The position numbers and the translations under genes are program-made. The notes under the pieces were generated by a model. It worked only from the letters and a program-made list of their open reading frames with translations, had not been told where the DNA came from and searched no databases. From Lophius americanus (Eukaryota; Chordata; Actinopteri; Lophiiformes; Lophiidae), in NCBI GenBank assembly GCA_037951165.1, contig JBBDHG010000061.1, forward strand, positions 7,240,001 to 7,304,000: a stretch of 64,000 nucleotides of DNA, in the 5' to 3' direction. Numbering within the stretch: position 1 is the first letter of the stretch; every line of letters starts with the position of its first letter. Shown piece after piece: positions 1-13,900 of the stretch.

Positions 1-1663
1 TATGGAACCTTCATTCTTGCCCTGCTTCCTTCTGCTCAGGTTATCCATTGTGTCCCTGGTCCCGACACCAGTAACCCCACAGGCTCACTCGAAAAAAAAA
101 CACCAAGGCTACGGCAGAACCTATGTACAATTATGCAAATATTCTGCAATGAGACAAAATTGACAGCTAAGGGATGAATGGATACAGAATCCTCCTCTCA
201 TTGTCACCGGTCTCATTTCTCCTGACCATTGCTGGAATCATCCCCTCTATCAATGATGCTGTAGAATTGTGTGTTTTTGTGGCCTCTGCTATGCCACATA
301 TGCTGGATGAGTTTGGTTTTGAATTAGAGTCGGCTGTGCTGACTCTGCATGACCATTGCAAGGCGCAGGAGGATGAAGGCAAGAGATTGGGGAAGAATGC
401 CTGGGGTTTTAATCTCTTCCCCATGTTTATCTCACCACCAGGAGACAAAACCATGTGCCATTAAAAACATCAGCTACTCCTACTGGTTGGCTGCACAGCC
501 GCACCTCTGAAGACGTTTGAAGGACAAAATGAAAGGGGGAAAATTGTTAAGAAAGGCACATTTTTGTGTCTGAGCCACATTCTGATTACACGCATGTGTC
601 TGCAATGGAAATCCATATTGGGGTATTAGAATTTCCCTTTGCTATGCAGTGTATGTGAATGGAGAGATAGGCAGCGACACCACACTGTATATTTGCAGCA
701 TATATTCTCTCTTAGAGGCAGAGAAGTTATTTGAACAGAAATAAGCAAACATCTTTGGCCTTAGCGACCATGGGGAACCAGTCTCTTCAGGAAATGAAAA
801 TGCCAGCATGGAATTGTCATCATATTGAGACTTAGCCAATCTCTGACCTTGTAATACCCCCACCGCTTCTCAATTTGTGACCTCCTGGATGCTCTTAGAA
901 AGTGAAAACATTGGGAAGGATCTAGTGCTCACATCATCATTCTCAGAACACCTAATAGTGGATTTACCAAGGTTAAACCTCCTGTGAGATTGCAGCCGCT
1001 TTGACCTAGAATACTGACACACAAACGCTAATAAAAGACACACACTCATGCCTCTACCGCAAGACTCACATGGGCATACAAATATGTCATGATTCCAATC
1101 TATTGAAGTAAAGGCATTTAAAAACAAAGGTTGAGTGAGATGTTCTTTTAACTTTAGGAATACATTGAGGGTTTTTTTTTTACATCTCAGAGCAAAGACT
1201 TTAAGTATAACAGACATGAAAAAAAATGGAAGCTTCCTCTGCATTGGTCCCTGTATTTACAGCCTGATTGGTGCCTACCTGGGCTGTTTTTTAAGGGGCT
1301 GTGGTGCAGTGTTAGTAAAATATGTCACTTCTTGGTTTTTTTACATTTCATAAAACCAGCTGATTTTTGATAGCCTTCACACCCGAAGATGCGTTTAAAC
1401 ACTACCAGCACCTGTTCTCCAAAACGGTGCCCTGTTTTCGTAGTAAACCATTTTAATAGATATTCAAAAAAAATTCTTTCAAATGCAGTTTTCATATACA
1501 TGCTTTTAAGCGTCATTTCGGGCGCCATTTATGTACATTAGCAGTCATAGGTTTGGAAACTGGGTCTCAATCTTTGACCTTTAGTTCACAGTATATGCAT
1601 GCGTTTGTGGTTTTCAATTTTTTTTTTTTTTTTTTTCTTCGAGTTCAAATAAGAAAGGATGAC

Positions 1664-2170
1664 ATTTCCGATCAGCCATAACATTATAACCACTGACATG
1701 TACAATCAGAATAACATTCATTTATAAAGGCACTTGTGGGTTTGATAGATTAGGCATCAAGGGATTATTTTGTTCTAAAGTTGTTGTGTTTGAGGAAGAA
1801 AAGTGTCCAATGTAAAGATCTGAGCTAAGGACCAAAGAGCAATGGCTAGACGATGGAATTAAAGTATATGCAGAACTGCAGATCTTGTTGACTATTCTAT
1901 ATCAATAATGTTCATTACCTACCGAAGTGGTCTTAGAAAGGATAGCTGCTGATCTGTCGACAATCGGTCATGAGGGCCCAAGGCTCACAGATGCATTTTG
2001 CGAGCAAAGGCTATTAAGTGTTATTCGATCCGACCTACAATTTTAGTACAAATTAAAAAAAAAAAAAAAAAATGATGTTGGGTCTGATATAGTCACAACA
2101 CACAGTGGGTCTGATTAAAAGGGGATCAACATTAAGCAGGTTGGTTTAATGTAATGGCTGATGGGTGTGG
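1664..2170 (+). mobile_element. Internally deleted Tc1/mariner element with both terminal repeats
   Basis: The left end carries gatcagccataacattata, and the right end (about 2139-2170) carries a degenerate inverted copy ending in aatgtaatggctgatgggt. These are the ends of a very common fish Tc1-like family. Between them, remnants of the N-terminal half of the transposase are recognisable: gcaatggctagacgatgg (the MARR segment), and a later stretch reading GPRLTDAFCEQRL, which aligns with the helix-turn-helix region. The frame is broken by stops and shifts. A poly(A) run at about 2055-2072 sits where the coding part jumps to the 3' end, so the catalytic DDE half is missing. The copy is about 0.5 kb against about 1.6 kb for a full element and cannot move by itself. 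Family identity is from memory. Confidence 0.85.
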
Positions 2171-3031
2171 AACTTACTGTCATGTCTGGTCACAGCAGTG
2201 TTGAAGTTGGCAGGGCCGAAAATCCCAGCCGCTTGAGCTACAGCAATCACTTCTCGAAAGGACGATTGCAACCGGAATTAGATTACATCACACCCAGTCC
2301 AGGAATGTAATCTTAGATGAAATGAGAAAAACACTCTCTGGGATCCATTTTATGTATTTCTTGTTCTTTTTCTTTGCGCTTTTAGTGTCTTTAACATATG
2401 GTATGTTTAACCAACTTGTCAGTAATCCCCACCTTTCAAAGCAGTCCTCCTGACTTCATTCTATTCCGTCACACTGTCGTCATGTTTGATGTTGATTTGA
2501 CAAATTTTTATTGTCTTGCCCTACTGTATTTGCAGCTGATTGACCTCCCACAGCTGCGGCCCTTTACCACTCGAAAATATGTGGTTGGTTCTTTTCAAGT
2601 GGAGAACCTTTTTTTACAGAAGCAGCCAAAATAATCATAGCACTGCTGGATACTTCCTGGCATTTACTTGTTTGTTGCTACAAATGATAGACCTTCTTTT
2701 GTGTTTTTTTATTTTTTTATTTTAAGTGTACAGCCATAAAAAGCAGCCGAAAGAGCAATTTTGTCTCCCATCATGAACAATGAAGCATCTGTAATAATGA
2801 GCGACTCATAGGGGGCACACGCTGCCTGTCTCTATGTTCACCGGGAGCCCTCAGGTTGAAGTGTTTGTATCTGTTGGAAACAGGAAGTTGCCATGTCTAA
2901 AACTGACACACAAACACACTTAAACTATTATATGATGATTCCTCCTCAGTGGACAATAAAGATGTGTTTGATTATGGCAAGCTCTTTTACATCACAAGCA
3001 CACAGCTGCTGCGATAACCTGGGATGGTCAA

Positions 3032-3034
3032 TGT

Positions 3035-3097
<63 letters not shown>

Positions 3098-3119
3098 TGT
3101 GTGTGTGTGTGTGTGTGTG
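3032..3119 (+). repeat. (TG)n microsatellite, about 88 bp
   Basis: Nearly pure alternating TG, interrupted by tgag near 3040 and by one TC near 3097. Long open frames on both strands here (Cys-Val and His-Thr repeats) are artefacts of the dinucleotide. Confidence 0.99.
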
Positions 3120-6100
3120 AGTGGGTGGTAGGGTGTGCCTCCACACTATAATAAGGGTTGCCCAACCAAGCGTGAGTGTCTGGATGGAGATGCCTGGCTC
3201 ATTAGGTACCATGGCAGGATAATGTATGAACAGAGCTGGTGAAGAGTGTGAGCAAGAGAGAAAGAGAGGAGCAGCCATTGTTCTTCTGCTTCTCTCTATT
3301 CAGTCTCTCCCAAATGAATGCTCCTCCTCCTCTTCTTTCCCCGATACCAGTTTCTTCTTTGTGTGTGCGTGCCTGGGGATATTTAGCTTCCCTGGTCACA
3401 TTATGCCCTGTTCCGTGATGCAGAGCTGCCACTCCATGGGTTTATATAGTTTATTTATAAATAAAAATTATTTACTGGTTAATTAAATTTAATTCAGTGT
3501 GTTTTGCATGATGCTTGTTTTTGTGGCTCTGTTGCACGATTGACAGGTTGCCAGTCATGGTAAGATTCCATATCCCATCAGCGTCATGCAGCAGCACGTG
3601 GCTAATTGAGTTGAATGCGTACCTCGTCTCTCCTCAGTGAATCCATCTGTCGCCGTCTTGTCATCAGTTTGTTCTCACTTGACAGGTTCGGTCTTTGTGT
3701 GTTTAACTGTGTGCTGCTGTGTAAGCGTAGTGCGTGTGTTTTTTATGAATGTTAGGGGAACTTTTGTGTGTGCGTAGTAACAATACCATATAAAATGGGT
3801 GGCTGCCTAGGGGCCCATTCTCTGTTGAATGTTCCTGGCTCCACTGTAGAAAACAAGCCTTTAGCCAGCCACCCTCTTTATATGACATTGTCCACACACA
3901 CATTAATACACAAGCAAACACGCAGATACGCACTGACTAGATGCATAATGATCTGCAATAAATCAGAATTTGTGAAATTTTTGGGGTCAAGTTCAACATC
4001 TGCAACCATTAGGCTTCATTTTGGCTAATGTAGGTTTTACCAACGAACCCCTCACTGCTGTGAGGGAACCCTTCACATTGCCAACCATCAACAGTTCATG
4101 AGGTTACAAAGCAGTCCATGCGGGATGATACAGTGATTAATAAGCTTTCTGCTCAGTTGGCAATGATTTAGGCTTGGCCTCTTTGGAATTGGCAGTTTAA
4201 CTGAAATTTTAGTATAATGCAGAGAAAGGTGGTTTTGCTGTGTTTGTCTTCATTCATGGTCGTGTAAATGTGCTCTTTGGTCCTGAGCTATACTGGGCTC
4301 CTGCTTAGAGAGACTCAACATAAAAGACAGTGTGCCTGTGTGAAGTGCTCTCTTTGTCTGTGGGAGCTGTTCTCCCCATCAGTAGATAGATGACGTCTAC
4401 CATGTATTTCACCGCAGCACCTTCATCGCTGTCTTTCATTTCTGCTGCCTACCCGTCTCTGCTCCCCCTACTTTGTTCTCTCAAAGTTGTGGGCATGAGG
4501 AAAGATAGAAAGAGAGACATGAAGTAAGCATGAGTGAACGTGGGGATAAGGTGTGGGTCGATGATGGCACTTCATACAGCAGAATGTGTCCTTGCTTTGA
4601 TATAGTACATGCAGTTTGTCAGTCTAGGGGGGATAAATATGCAGCACTTATTGAAAGAGGAGGTTCACTGCGCTCCTCTTTCTGCAAGCTTTGGGAAGGA
4701 TACTGTCGAGAGGAAATCCTTGGATATTTTGTAGGCTGTCTCTCCGTACCTCTAGAGGCAGTTTTTCTGTGTGCCTGTGTTTGGCTACTAAGAGCACATG
4801 AGAACAAACTCCACATGAGCAGATTCCTTATCATCAATTCCACTTTTCATGCTTATTTGAACAGAATTATAGCAGATACTTGCATACGCTCAGAGGTTTG
4901 CACGTGTGTTTATACGACTGCAAAGGCGTACCTTTTTCCAAACTGTCACACTTGAAGAGCAGTTGCATCAACTGCAGCTTCTCTTATCCCACTTTATCTC
5001 CATCATGTTTCCCTTGCATTCCCATCTCTGTCGCTCCACACTTTTTTTTGTACCCAAACCCTTCCTCACCTTTACCTTTCTCTGCTCAACCAACATGCCA
5101 GTGAGATTCTCCTCGAAAAGAAGTGTTTTTTTTGTTTTTTTTATATATTCATTTTTTGGAAGTGCTACCTCAAAGGATCCATATCACAGGGACTTCTATG
5201 TCCACCAAACTGCAAAAACCAGTCCCACTCGTCCATGTTCACCCAAGCCCAATCCATCAGACAGCAGCCAGCTAGTCTCACCGACTCCTGCCTCATTTTT
5301 CATAAATTAGTCTTACCTCTCTCACACTTTCTCTTTTGTTTCTTGCTCATAACCATTCCATTCTCCCCATGCCCTCTCCTGCCTCCCATCTCTCCCTGGT
5401 CCTCTCATTTCATTTTTCCTCCCACAAATGCCACACAGCAGTCCCTTAAGAAATGTCATTTCTGTCTTCTCCTTTTGTTCTGTAATTTCTTCATGTCCCT
5501 CCTTTTCACTTAGGAATCCATTTATCGTTGGCTGTTCTTCTGTCCCCACCTCTCTGATCTCTAAGTCTCAGTCTCCTTCCCTTTGTTTATCTCTCTGTCT
5601 CTGCCTCTGACACTCCCCTCCTCCATTTCTCTTGTTGCTTCACTCTCTTCCCTCTTTCTCTTTTAATAACAGTAGGTTACATGCAATTGTGAAATGATCA
5701 ATTGGTAGGAATGTTAGGCATTAGATCTTTTTTTTTTTAATTTTCAGTATTAGCGATGAAACACAAATTTGCTTTTACAAAACTTACTTTACAAAATAAG
5801 GCTTTTTTCCTGTATTGGTCAAATTTGTTTAAGCCAGCTGATGGTTACTGCGTGAAAGATCCAGAGAAGAGGTTGATTCATGATATTTTATCTTACTTTC
5901 TTTAACATCGGGAGAACCCTGTGGGCAGCGGCTCATATTTCAAAAAATTATTTACAATTTCGGGTGAAACCTTTATCAGAAATGGACATTAGCGATGGTA
6001 CCACGCTGATCATTTTTAGGAGGAATGCGCAAGGCGGAATAGTAATTGCTGGCTCTTCTGACACATCTGTTTTCCTCACCCCAAAAGTTATGGAATCAAT

Positions 6101-9100
6101 TTCATGGTTATTTTGTCATGTAAAAGAATCTAAAAACAGATGTTGCATATAAAAAGGAATGTGTTCATGCAGGGAGAAGGGACCTTCTCGATGGAATGCA
6201 CAGCCTTGAGATTTTGCTTAGTTTTCACCGATTTAATTATGTTGAATAAAGGATTTGATATACTTTAATTGTTCATTCCAATTGTTAACACCTGGACGTA
6301 GTACATATGATTTTCTTTTCCTACTGAAGTTTGGTAACCACTGGTCCAGACCGAAATCAGCTTTTACTCTTACTTTGCTTTGCCAGCATGCTCAGAAAAA
6401 AGAAGCCCAAAGCAGTAGTCATTTATCTTTTACCTCTGGTATATGTGAGATAATCCTTGTCACAGAGAGGTGCTCAGTCCTAGTGTGGCTGCTTAAGAGA
6501 AAATTGTAAGATGTATTACAGGAATTCAGATCTCCAAATTCAATTGTGAGTCTTCTGTGCAGTGTAAACCATCACACGCCACACATATACTCCAAAAAGG
6601 TCCGAGAACGAATTTGTTAGAACTGTGACAAAACAGGTGTTTATTTTTATAGAGGGGTTTGAAAATGTGCCCAAGTAATTATTCAAGATTAGTGCCCTTT
6701 AAGCTTCATTTAAAACAAATTAGATGACAAAATGCTTATAAAATTATCCTACCAAAAAATATATTAACCTGAAGAAAAGTATGCCTCTTATTGCTACCAT
6801 TGATAGCCTGCAGATATCTGATGTGGATCCCAAAGCCTCGACTTGTCCTAATAAGACACGTCATGCAGCGCTGTGTTTTCTTTGTCTGTTCGCGAGGCTG
6901 TTTGTGTCACACCAGAAGCAACTCCTCTCTGGTGGATCTTGGTGAAAAGATTCCACTTGGGAACCATTCTCTGGTGTGCAGACATGCAGGCACTTGTGTT
7001 CCATCAAAATGCTAATATCATCTGTATTATCAAGGCCAATATTATTTTGGTGAAAAAATTGTTGATGTGAGCACCTGCCTACCCCACTCCTCAATTATCT
7101 TAATTACAATGCTTGAAATAAAAGGGAATACGTTGTAAAATGATCAATGCTTCCTCACTGGGGTGACAGTTTTGCTCCTATTTGTTGTAGCACGGCCAAA
7201 CGTGGCTCATTTAGATGGCAGGGAGATACTTGTGTTTGAGTCGAGCCCAACAAAGTGATAGTGGGCCCTCAGGAGAGGAACTTGGTTTTATGCAGCATGA
7301 TTTATTCATTACACCACATGTCTGTAGAAATGGTCGTTGGGCGGTTCACATGCACTGATATGTGCCATGTCGCTCCACACCTCCCTGTGGCTTCCACTTG
7401 AGACGGTTGACTCATCATACATGTGTGAGAAGGAGCGAGAGAGATGTATTTTTGAAAAAACAGTAGCACAAAAACTAGTAACGGAAGAAGAATTATTGAA
7501 CCTAGTGGGAGGGAAAATGTTCCCAAACAATTCATGTCTTCCAAATCGTCAGATTAACTTTTTCTGAAGCAGTGGCTAGTGAGAAGGGGGTAATTAATAG
7601 CTTGTTTTTGGGACTTCTTTCATACTATGTGTCAGTTTTTCTGGCTGTCTTCAAAGTGATAATGCTCACTGGTTGTTGCCCTTCCGGGCAGCCTCATCTT
7701 ATTAACTTTTCTTTTGACACAAGGCTGCCATTCTGCTTGCTTTACTGTGTGTAGGAAAAGGGAAAGGACAACTGAGTCTTGTGGCGTTTTCTCCTGCCCT
7801 AAAAATCCCGCTCTCACTGTATTTCTTTGTATTCACGCATAGAGGGGTGTGTATGTGAATTAGCATATCAACTGACACAAGAAAGGAAAAGTTAGGCAGT
7901 CAAAAAAGAAGCGTTGATTAAACGTAATCACTTAGTCTATGGTGGATCATTTCTGCAGACCGAGGCTACCCTTTAGTACAAAATGTTGTTAATGTAGCAT
8001 TAAACAGTCGATGGGGTTAAGGGACCACATGTCAGGAGTAAGAATCCGCCAATCTTAACGTTTCCTCTCCCTATACTTAATCCAGTCCTCAACTCAGGGC
8101 TTCTACTAACATGTGGGATAGATTTAATACCCATAATCTAGTTCTCACTAATGCAAAATATAACGGAATTATTCTAACTGATTGTAGAAACCGTATAGTT
8201 TAAAATTGTATTGTTGGTGAATCAGTAAAATCAATATGGTCAGAGCAGATACAAATTCCTGGGTGTGAGGATTGTCCTGGGGTGAAATAGCTGTCCCCCC
8301 ACTCAGAATGGCTGTCAATGATATTTTGTTAATGATTTATGTGGACACATGGACGTGCAGGAGGTAGGCCTGTAGACAAGCAGAGAGTAAAGGCCGTGAG
8401 GATTGAAGAACACGCACAGGCATGGATACTTGTTTCTGAACAAACAACGCAAACCAATAATTTTAACAAAAGCAGACAGATGCATCTATCGCGGCGGACA
8501 GCCTAGAATTGCCTATGGAGCTTGTTTGATTATTGAAAATTATGTGCTGCTAGCTCTCCGTAACTTTTCTTTTTTGTAGTAAAAGGATGCATTCATGCTG
8601 TACTTTTGCTTTCTCTAAGCTGTTGTCATGGCCATGGTGTTATATGTGCCGGGAATAGGATTGGCACAGACAAGAAACAATCACATGTGAGAAGACACCT
8701 GAACCAAAGTGTGTTAGAGACCTCCAAAACTCAGTTGTGGGCAGACGAATTCGATAGCTGTCTGTACGTGACGTAGCCTATAGCCATAAATGCCAAATTG
8801 GCTATTTACTTTCCATTTTTTCACCCATGCCTGTCAAGTTTAGAGTGGTGCAGTTTCCCCATTTTATTTTTATATGAGCATCTTTCATATTGCCACTTGT
8901 AATAAAACATAGAATCATTTGGTACCTCGCTTAAAGTAGCGTTCTCATGAGCAGGAGGAAGACAAATGGTACGTGTCTGCCGTGCAGCCGGTTACAGTAA
9001 TTCTCTCACATAAAGTCTGAGTGAAATGACACACTATATGGAAAAAGAACTGTCGCAGAACATTGAATTTAAAGTAGCTGTAGATGTAAAAGTAAACCTC

Positions 9101-10899
9101 CTCGCAGCAGTTTACTTAATGTTGAGCTGAGTTTGTATTTGCAGGAGGAGAAAAAAAATCAATGTTAAAGAGATTTCACCAAATGTAGACAAATTAGCCA
9201 GCATAAATTAGCCAGAGCATATTCATTATGCCTGTCTCTCAGAGGAATACAGCACCCCCTGAAGTGTCTTTATCATTTAACCGTGCCATCATAAATGTAA
9301 TCATGTATTTTATCTAGTCTTTGATGGTGGTAAACACTGCCTCTCACCCGTTTGATAGTCGCAACCAAAATGTTGGCACATCTTAGTTAATTTGAGCAGA
9401 ATGATACCATTAATGTTTGAATGTTTGTTGAGTCTTTTTGAGCTGCGTCGTCCGAACCACTTCTTATCCTGCTCATATTCAGCCGGTGTAATTGTCGTAT
9501 GCATCAATAAATGGATTATTATACATTCCTATTTGTTATTGGAGGGCAGGTTAGACAAGAGTATAATTAAGATAGCGTGTGTTTTGACTCCATCCATTTT
9601 CTGTTACTGACGTGACGTGAGAGGTTAGCTGTGTTTCCGTGCCCTACTTTGTCCTCTAAGTTAATATTGTTGATGTGGCACCTATTGAGGACACAGAGTC
9701 CTACTGACAAACACACACCAACATTCCCATATACATTTGCAGAAGAATTTACTTGTTACTTGTTGTTTTATTTCTTGCTCCATTTTCTGTATGTTATGGG
9801 ACATGCTATGCTTGTTGATTGGGACATTGTGTTTACTTTCCTTTTTTTTGTTTACATTTAAATTGAATAGATTGGGTTTTGGGACCTTCCGGAAATTCTT
9901 TCAGTCTGTGTTATGTGTTTCGTTCTTTTCACACCAAACACGGGTGTGGTTTTGCCTGTTCGCATTGAAATAAAAATATTATAAAAATCGCTCACCTACC
10001 ACCATGCAAACTTCATGTCTTTTGAAGGCATGGCCCCTTTTTGCACTTAACTTTTGTGTTTTCAGCATTTGCATGTAGACACGTTGTGGTTATTTTGAAA
10101 TGATGTCACTGCCAACTACTGACCTGGCATGCACACTACAGTATTTTTAATTATATTTGCTGATTCATGCATTCGAAGATTGCTTTTTCCACCTTGTCGT
10201 ATGAATTACAGAAAAAAAAGAAAAATCTTGTTATTTTCAACAAAACTGTTTTTGTGTTGTACAGGGCCTCAGTTTCATACAACTAAATTTGCAGGTGTGA
10301 AACAGAGTGATGACTAGGAAGCGTAACCTTGATTCCCAACGGGACGTGATCTTGATCAGCATCAAAATGAACCATAGGTTAATTTCTAGCGTGAAATAAT
10401 TTTGATGGTTTGGCCAAATTAGAAGAAGTTACTGCAGGTTAGCAAACATGGCTAATTAACCGTCAATTGATCCGAGGATGGTGAACAACTATGTACGAAA
10501 GGTGACAATAAGCCGCAACCTGGATAGGCAAGATTACTCTTCCGTAGTTTTTAGTGAAATTGCATGCTTTACCAGCTACAGCAATAAACTGGAAATGTCT
10601 TTATGTGCCTTCACAGAGAAATAAATCACAATAAAGACCCTATAATTAATCACTTATAATGGCCCATCTTTGTTGATACTGAAAGGGAATTGCAGACTTG
10701 AAGAATTGTTTGCAGTGTTTTGCCTCAGAGCCTGCCTGATGGAGAAGTTAACTAAGCAGATACCACCATGGTACCCCCAAGACCACTAAAGAGCTTGATT
10801 CTATGGATAAAATAGAACATTGGGGTACTTTGTGAGACTAAGAATTATGAAGAGTAAATGTATAATCTCAAGTAGTTTGTTTTGGGATTTTCAAAAACC

Positions 10900-10917
10900 T
10901 TTTTTTTTTTTTTTTTT
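10900..10917 (+). repeat. T18 homopolymer
   Basis: An uninterrupted T run, followed about 50 bp later by a second T run near 10971-10981. Confidence 0.95.
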
Positions 10918-13900
10918 GAATATTTGTTTTTATTATTTACAAGTTGAACAATTTTTTCTTTCACTGTTATTTTTTTTTTTTTGGAAAAAACAAGCAATAG
11001 TGAATACTTTTTGTTTTAAATCGTTCTTAAGACTGCACAAGTGCTGGGCTGGCTCCTTTTCACTTGTGCTTTTGATACAAAAAAGTGCTGAAAAAATGAA
11101 TCAGGCGCATTATCATCAACAATCCAATCAGTGGACAAGTGTAGTAAGAAGCAGCCCGGGTTGGTGAAAAACCACTAAGTGTGGATGTCAGGCTTCAAGT
11201 TCTTTAGTGCATAATTGCAATGTGAAAGCAAATCTAAAAGCATCAAAATCATACCAGCAAAAACATGAACCTTAGTTTCACGTGTCAAAGAGTCCTTAAA
11301 ATAACGACTATATTATTAATACTGATTCAATACAAAGTCATTATTTCCTAATAAAAAGTTGAAGGATCTGTACTCTTTAGGTTATAATGGATCTCCAAAT
11401 TTTGATTGAAAGAATAGCTCTATATCCAAAAGCTATTCTAGTTGAACATCGTCATGCCAACATTGCCATTCATATCCAAAGTGCTGCTAAATTGGCACTT
11501 TGGGAAATAAGCACGTAAACTATCTGATATATATCTACGCACACATCCATCAACTCAAAGTCCACAAGAGAAGGGTTGTTTGATTGGCATAAAAATGAAA
11601 AATAATCCACATTGAACCAATCCATTTTACTTGGATTATTGTGGTTCTGGTTATATCTACTGCGTCTGAGACTACAACTAATGAGGTGTAGACATAACTC
11701 CCCAGAAGGATTACTCTTTAATGTGAAATTAGAATTGGAGAAAATGTCAGGGCGCAAACAGAGTCCAATATCGCGTGGTCAGCCTTTGCTGACCGTACTA
11801 GAATAGTTGTATGGCTCTCAGCAGAAGTAAAATTGGAATGACTATGGTAAAGTCATGGATATGAAGACCAAGGTGAAGAAAGAGAACCATGTGTTTTTTT
11901 CCGTGGGTCTGGAGGCCAGTCTTCATTAGAGTAGTTGGTAAAATATTACAGTTGAATTGACACTGTCTAAGTGAATTGTCCAGAGCATTTCTGACAGCTT
12001 GTGGAAGGCAGGGTTAGATTATGATGGATGATGACAACAGGGGTGGTGCAGAACGGGTATTGATGTGTTTTGTTGCTCATGCAAGAAATATAACTAATGT
12101 GGGACAGTTTGGACGATGGCTTGCCGATACACACGCAAAGATCCTGATTGGTATGTTAAAATGTTGTTCGAAATGAAATTGTGATTTTTCATACTTACTG
12201 ACTACATTCAGGAACCTGTGCTTTTTTCACCACTGAAAAAAAGATATTCATTATTGTTGTTTGCCATTCCATCTGCTTGTGTTATAGTGTTTTTTTTTTT
12301 GTTATTCACGCTTCTTGGTCGCAGAGAGTTATCGAAACCCAAATAATTTGATTTCAATTTCTTCTTGTTTTTCTTATTGCCACACTTTATTTCCTTAACA
12401 TAAACAGTTCCAGCGGCAGTTGAGAAATTAAACGGTTTATTGATGAAGAATGAATAGCCTTTGGTGTCACATTTCCCAATATAAGCAATCTTTAAGCACA
12501 GATAAATACATAAATGTTTTTGTCTCACTTCTTTGATGAAAACTGATTTGACTGTTGACCACCTCATGCAGTCAGTATAAAGTAAAATCACTGAAAAAAT
12601 AACTTGAACTAAGCTTAAGATAGTGTTCAAAGAACTCAGGTTTGAAACACACTTACTGAAATGTACACTGTACAGAAAAATAAGACTTTTGTTAATGTGA
12701 GAGTGTGTGTGAGAGAGGGAATGAGCTTTTTATCAGATAGTTACACCTCCCGTTTCAGTGTGAGTGTGAGTAATGGACACCAGCACCAGAGCTGTAAAGA
12801 GCTGCATCTCAATCTTCTCCATTTGATACCTTACAAGATTTTGCTGTATTTTTTATGCTTTAGCTCAGGAAAGGGAATAATATGTGGATTAGTGAATGGA
12901 TTGCAGGATAGTTCATCTCTTAGAACAAATCTCTTTTCTCCTTGTTGTTTACCTGACTTTATCCTTTTCATCTTTGTCCCTTAGGATCCCAGTTCATACA
13001 GGCAGGATCACAATATTAGATTGGACAAGTCATCCCAAACCACGCACAATTTTTTTTTCTGAGGCTCTTCTACAGAGCAGATGGGACAAAGAGAACACTT
13101 CAACCTCAGGTTCACTCGTACTTGGCTTCTTCTGGCGTGGCCAATCCATTGCCCAAAAGTCACTCTAGCTTCTGGGTTCTTGCCCATTATCCTTCCCTCT
13201 TGTCCTCCCTCCAAACAGACTTATTCACTCATTTCCCATTCCCTCTCTCTCATCCACTCTCCTCTCCCCAATTTGGCCACCAAGGAGGTGTGTGGCGCTG
13301 AAGCAAGCATTATTGATAGAGCATCTGTTTAGACATGGTGCAGGATCTGCGGCATGTGGGCGAGCAGCTGGGGTTCGAGCAGGGGAGACATTATGTCATA
13401 TTACATGTCTTGATATGTCTCGTTCACTTGTACGCATGCCTATTTCCCAGGCACACGCTCCTGCAGAAAAACAAAACACATGCCACCTCAGTCCCCAACA
13501 AGATTATTGTAGTTTCCATCTCACTTGGAAATGAATGAAAACCCAAACTGGTTCTTCACAACAATGATTGAAATTATTTATGGTGTGTGTAAAAAAAGTA
13601 GTCTAATGTCACTAACTGAGTAGCGGTTACAATAGTCAGTTCTCTGGGCCATTTCAGACATGGGAGCCTGAGGCGAATATTCTGGGATTGTGACTTTATT
13701 GAGCAGCTAGACGGACAGAGTAGCCCAGTCCAGATAATAACCAAACATCTCTTCGAGATGGCCGAACTTGTAAAATCTCCCACAGTATCTGCCAATAGAT
13801 TTTCATCCTTGGTAGCTGACTAAATTGAGGATTTTATTAGGTTTTATACTACACAAAGTGTGTGGGTTTTTTTTTATGTCAACTGTGAATCTTTGTACCA

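Noticed and set aside
2893..3278. Open frames on both strands with Cys-Val and His-Thr repeats
   Set aside because: They run through the (TG)n microsatellite; the repeats are only the dinucleotide translated.
4530..4955. 141-codon open frame on +
   Set aside because: Longest non-transposon frame in the first 40 kb, but there is no recognised domain, the composition equals the surroundings and no splice context supports it. Treated as chance.
12208..12630. 140-codon open frame on -
   Set aside because: Rich in Lys/Asn from A-rich DNA, with no domain or homology that I recognise.
13290..13390. tRNA-like words (gatagagcatctg ... ggttcgagc)
   Set aside because: Spacing and the second half do not fit box A/box B or a cloverleaf; not a tRNA or clear SINE.
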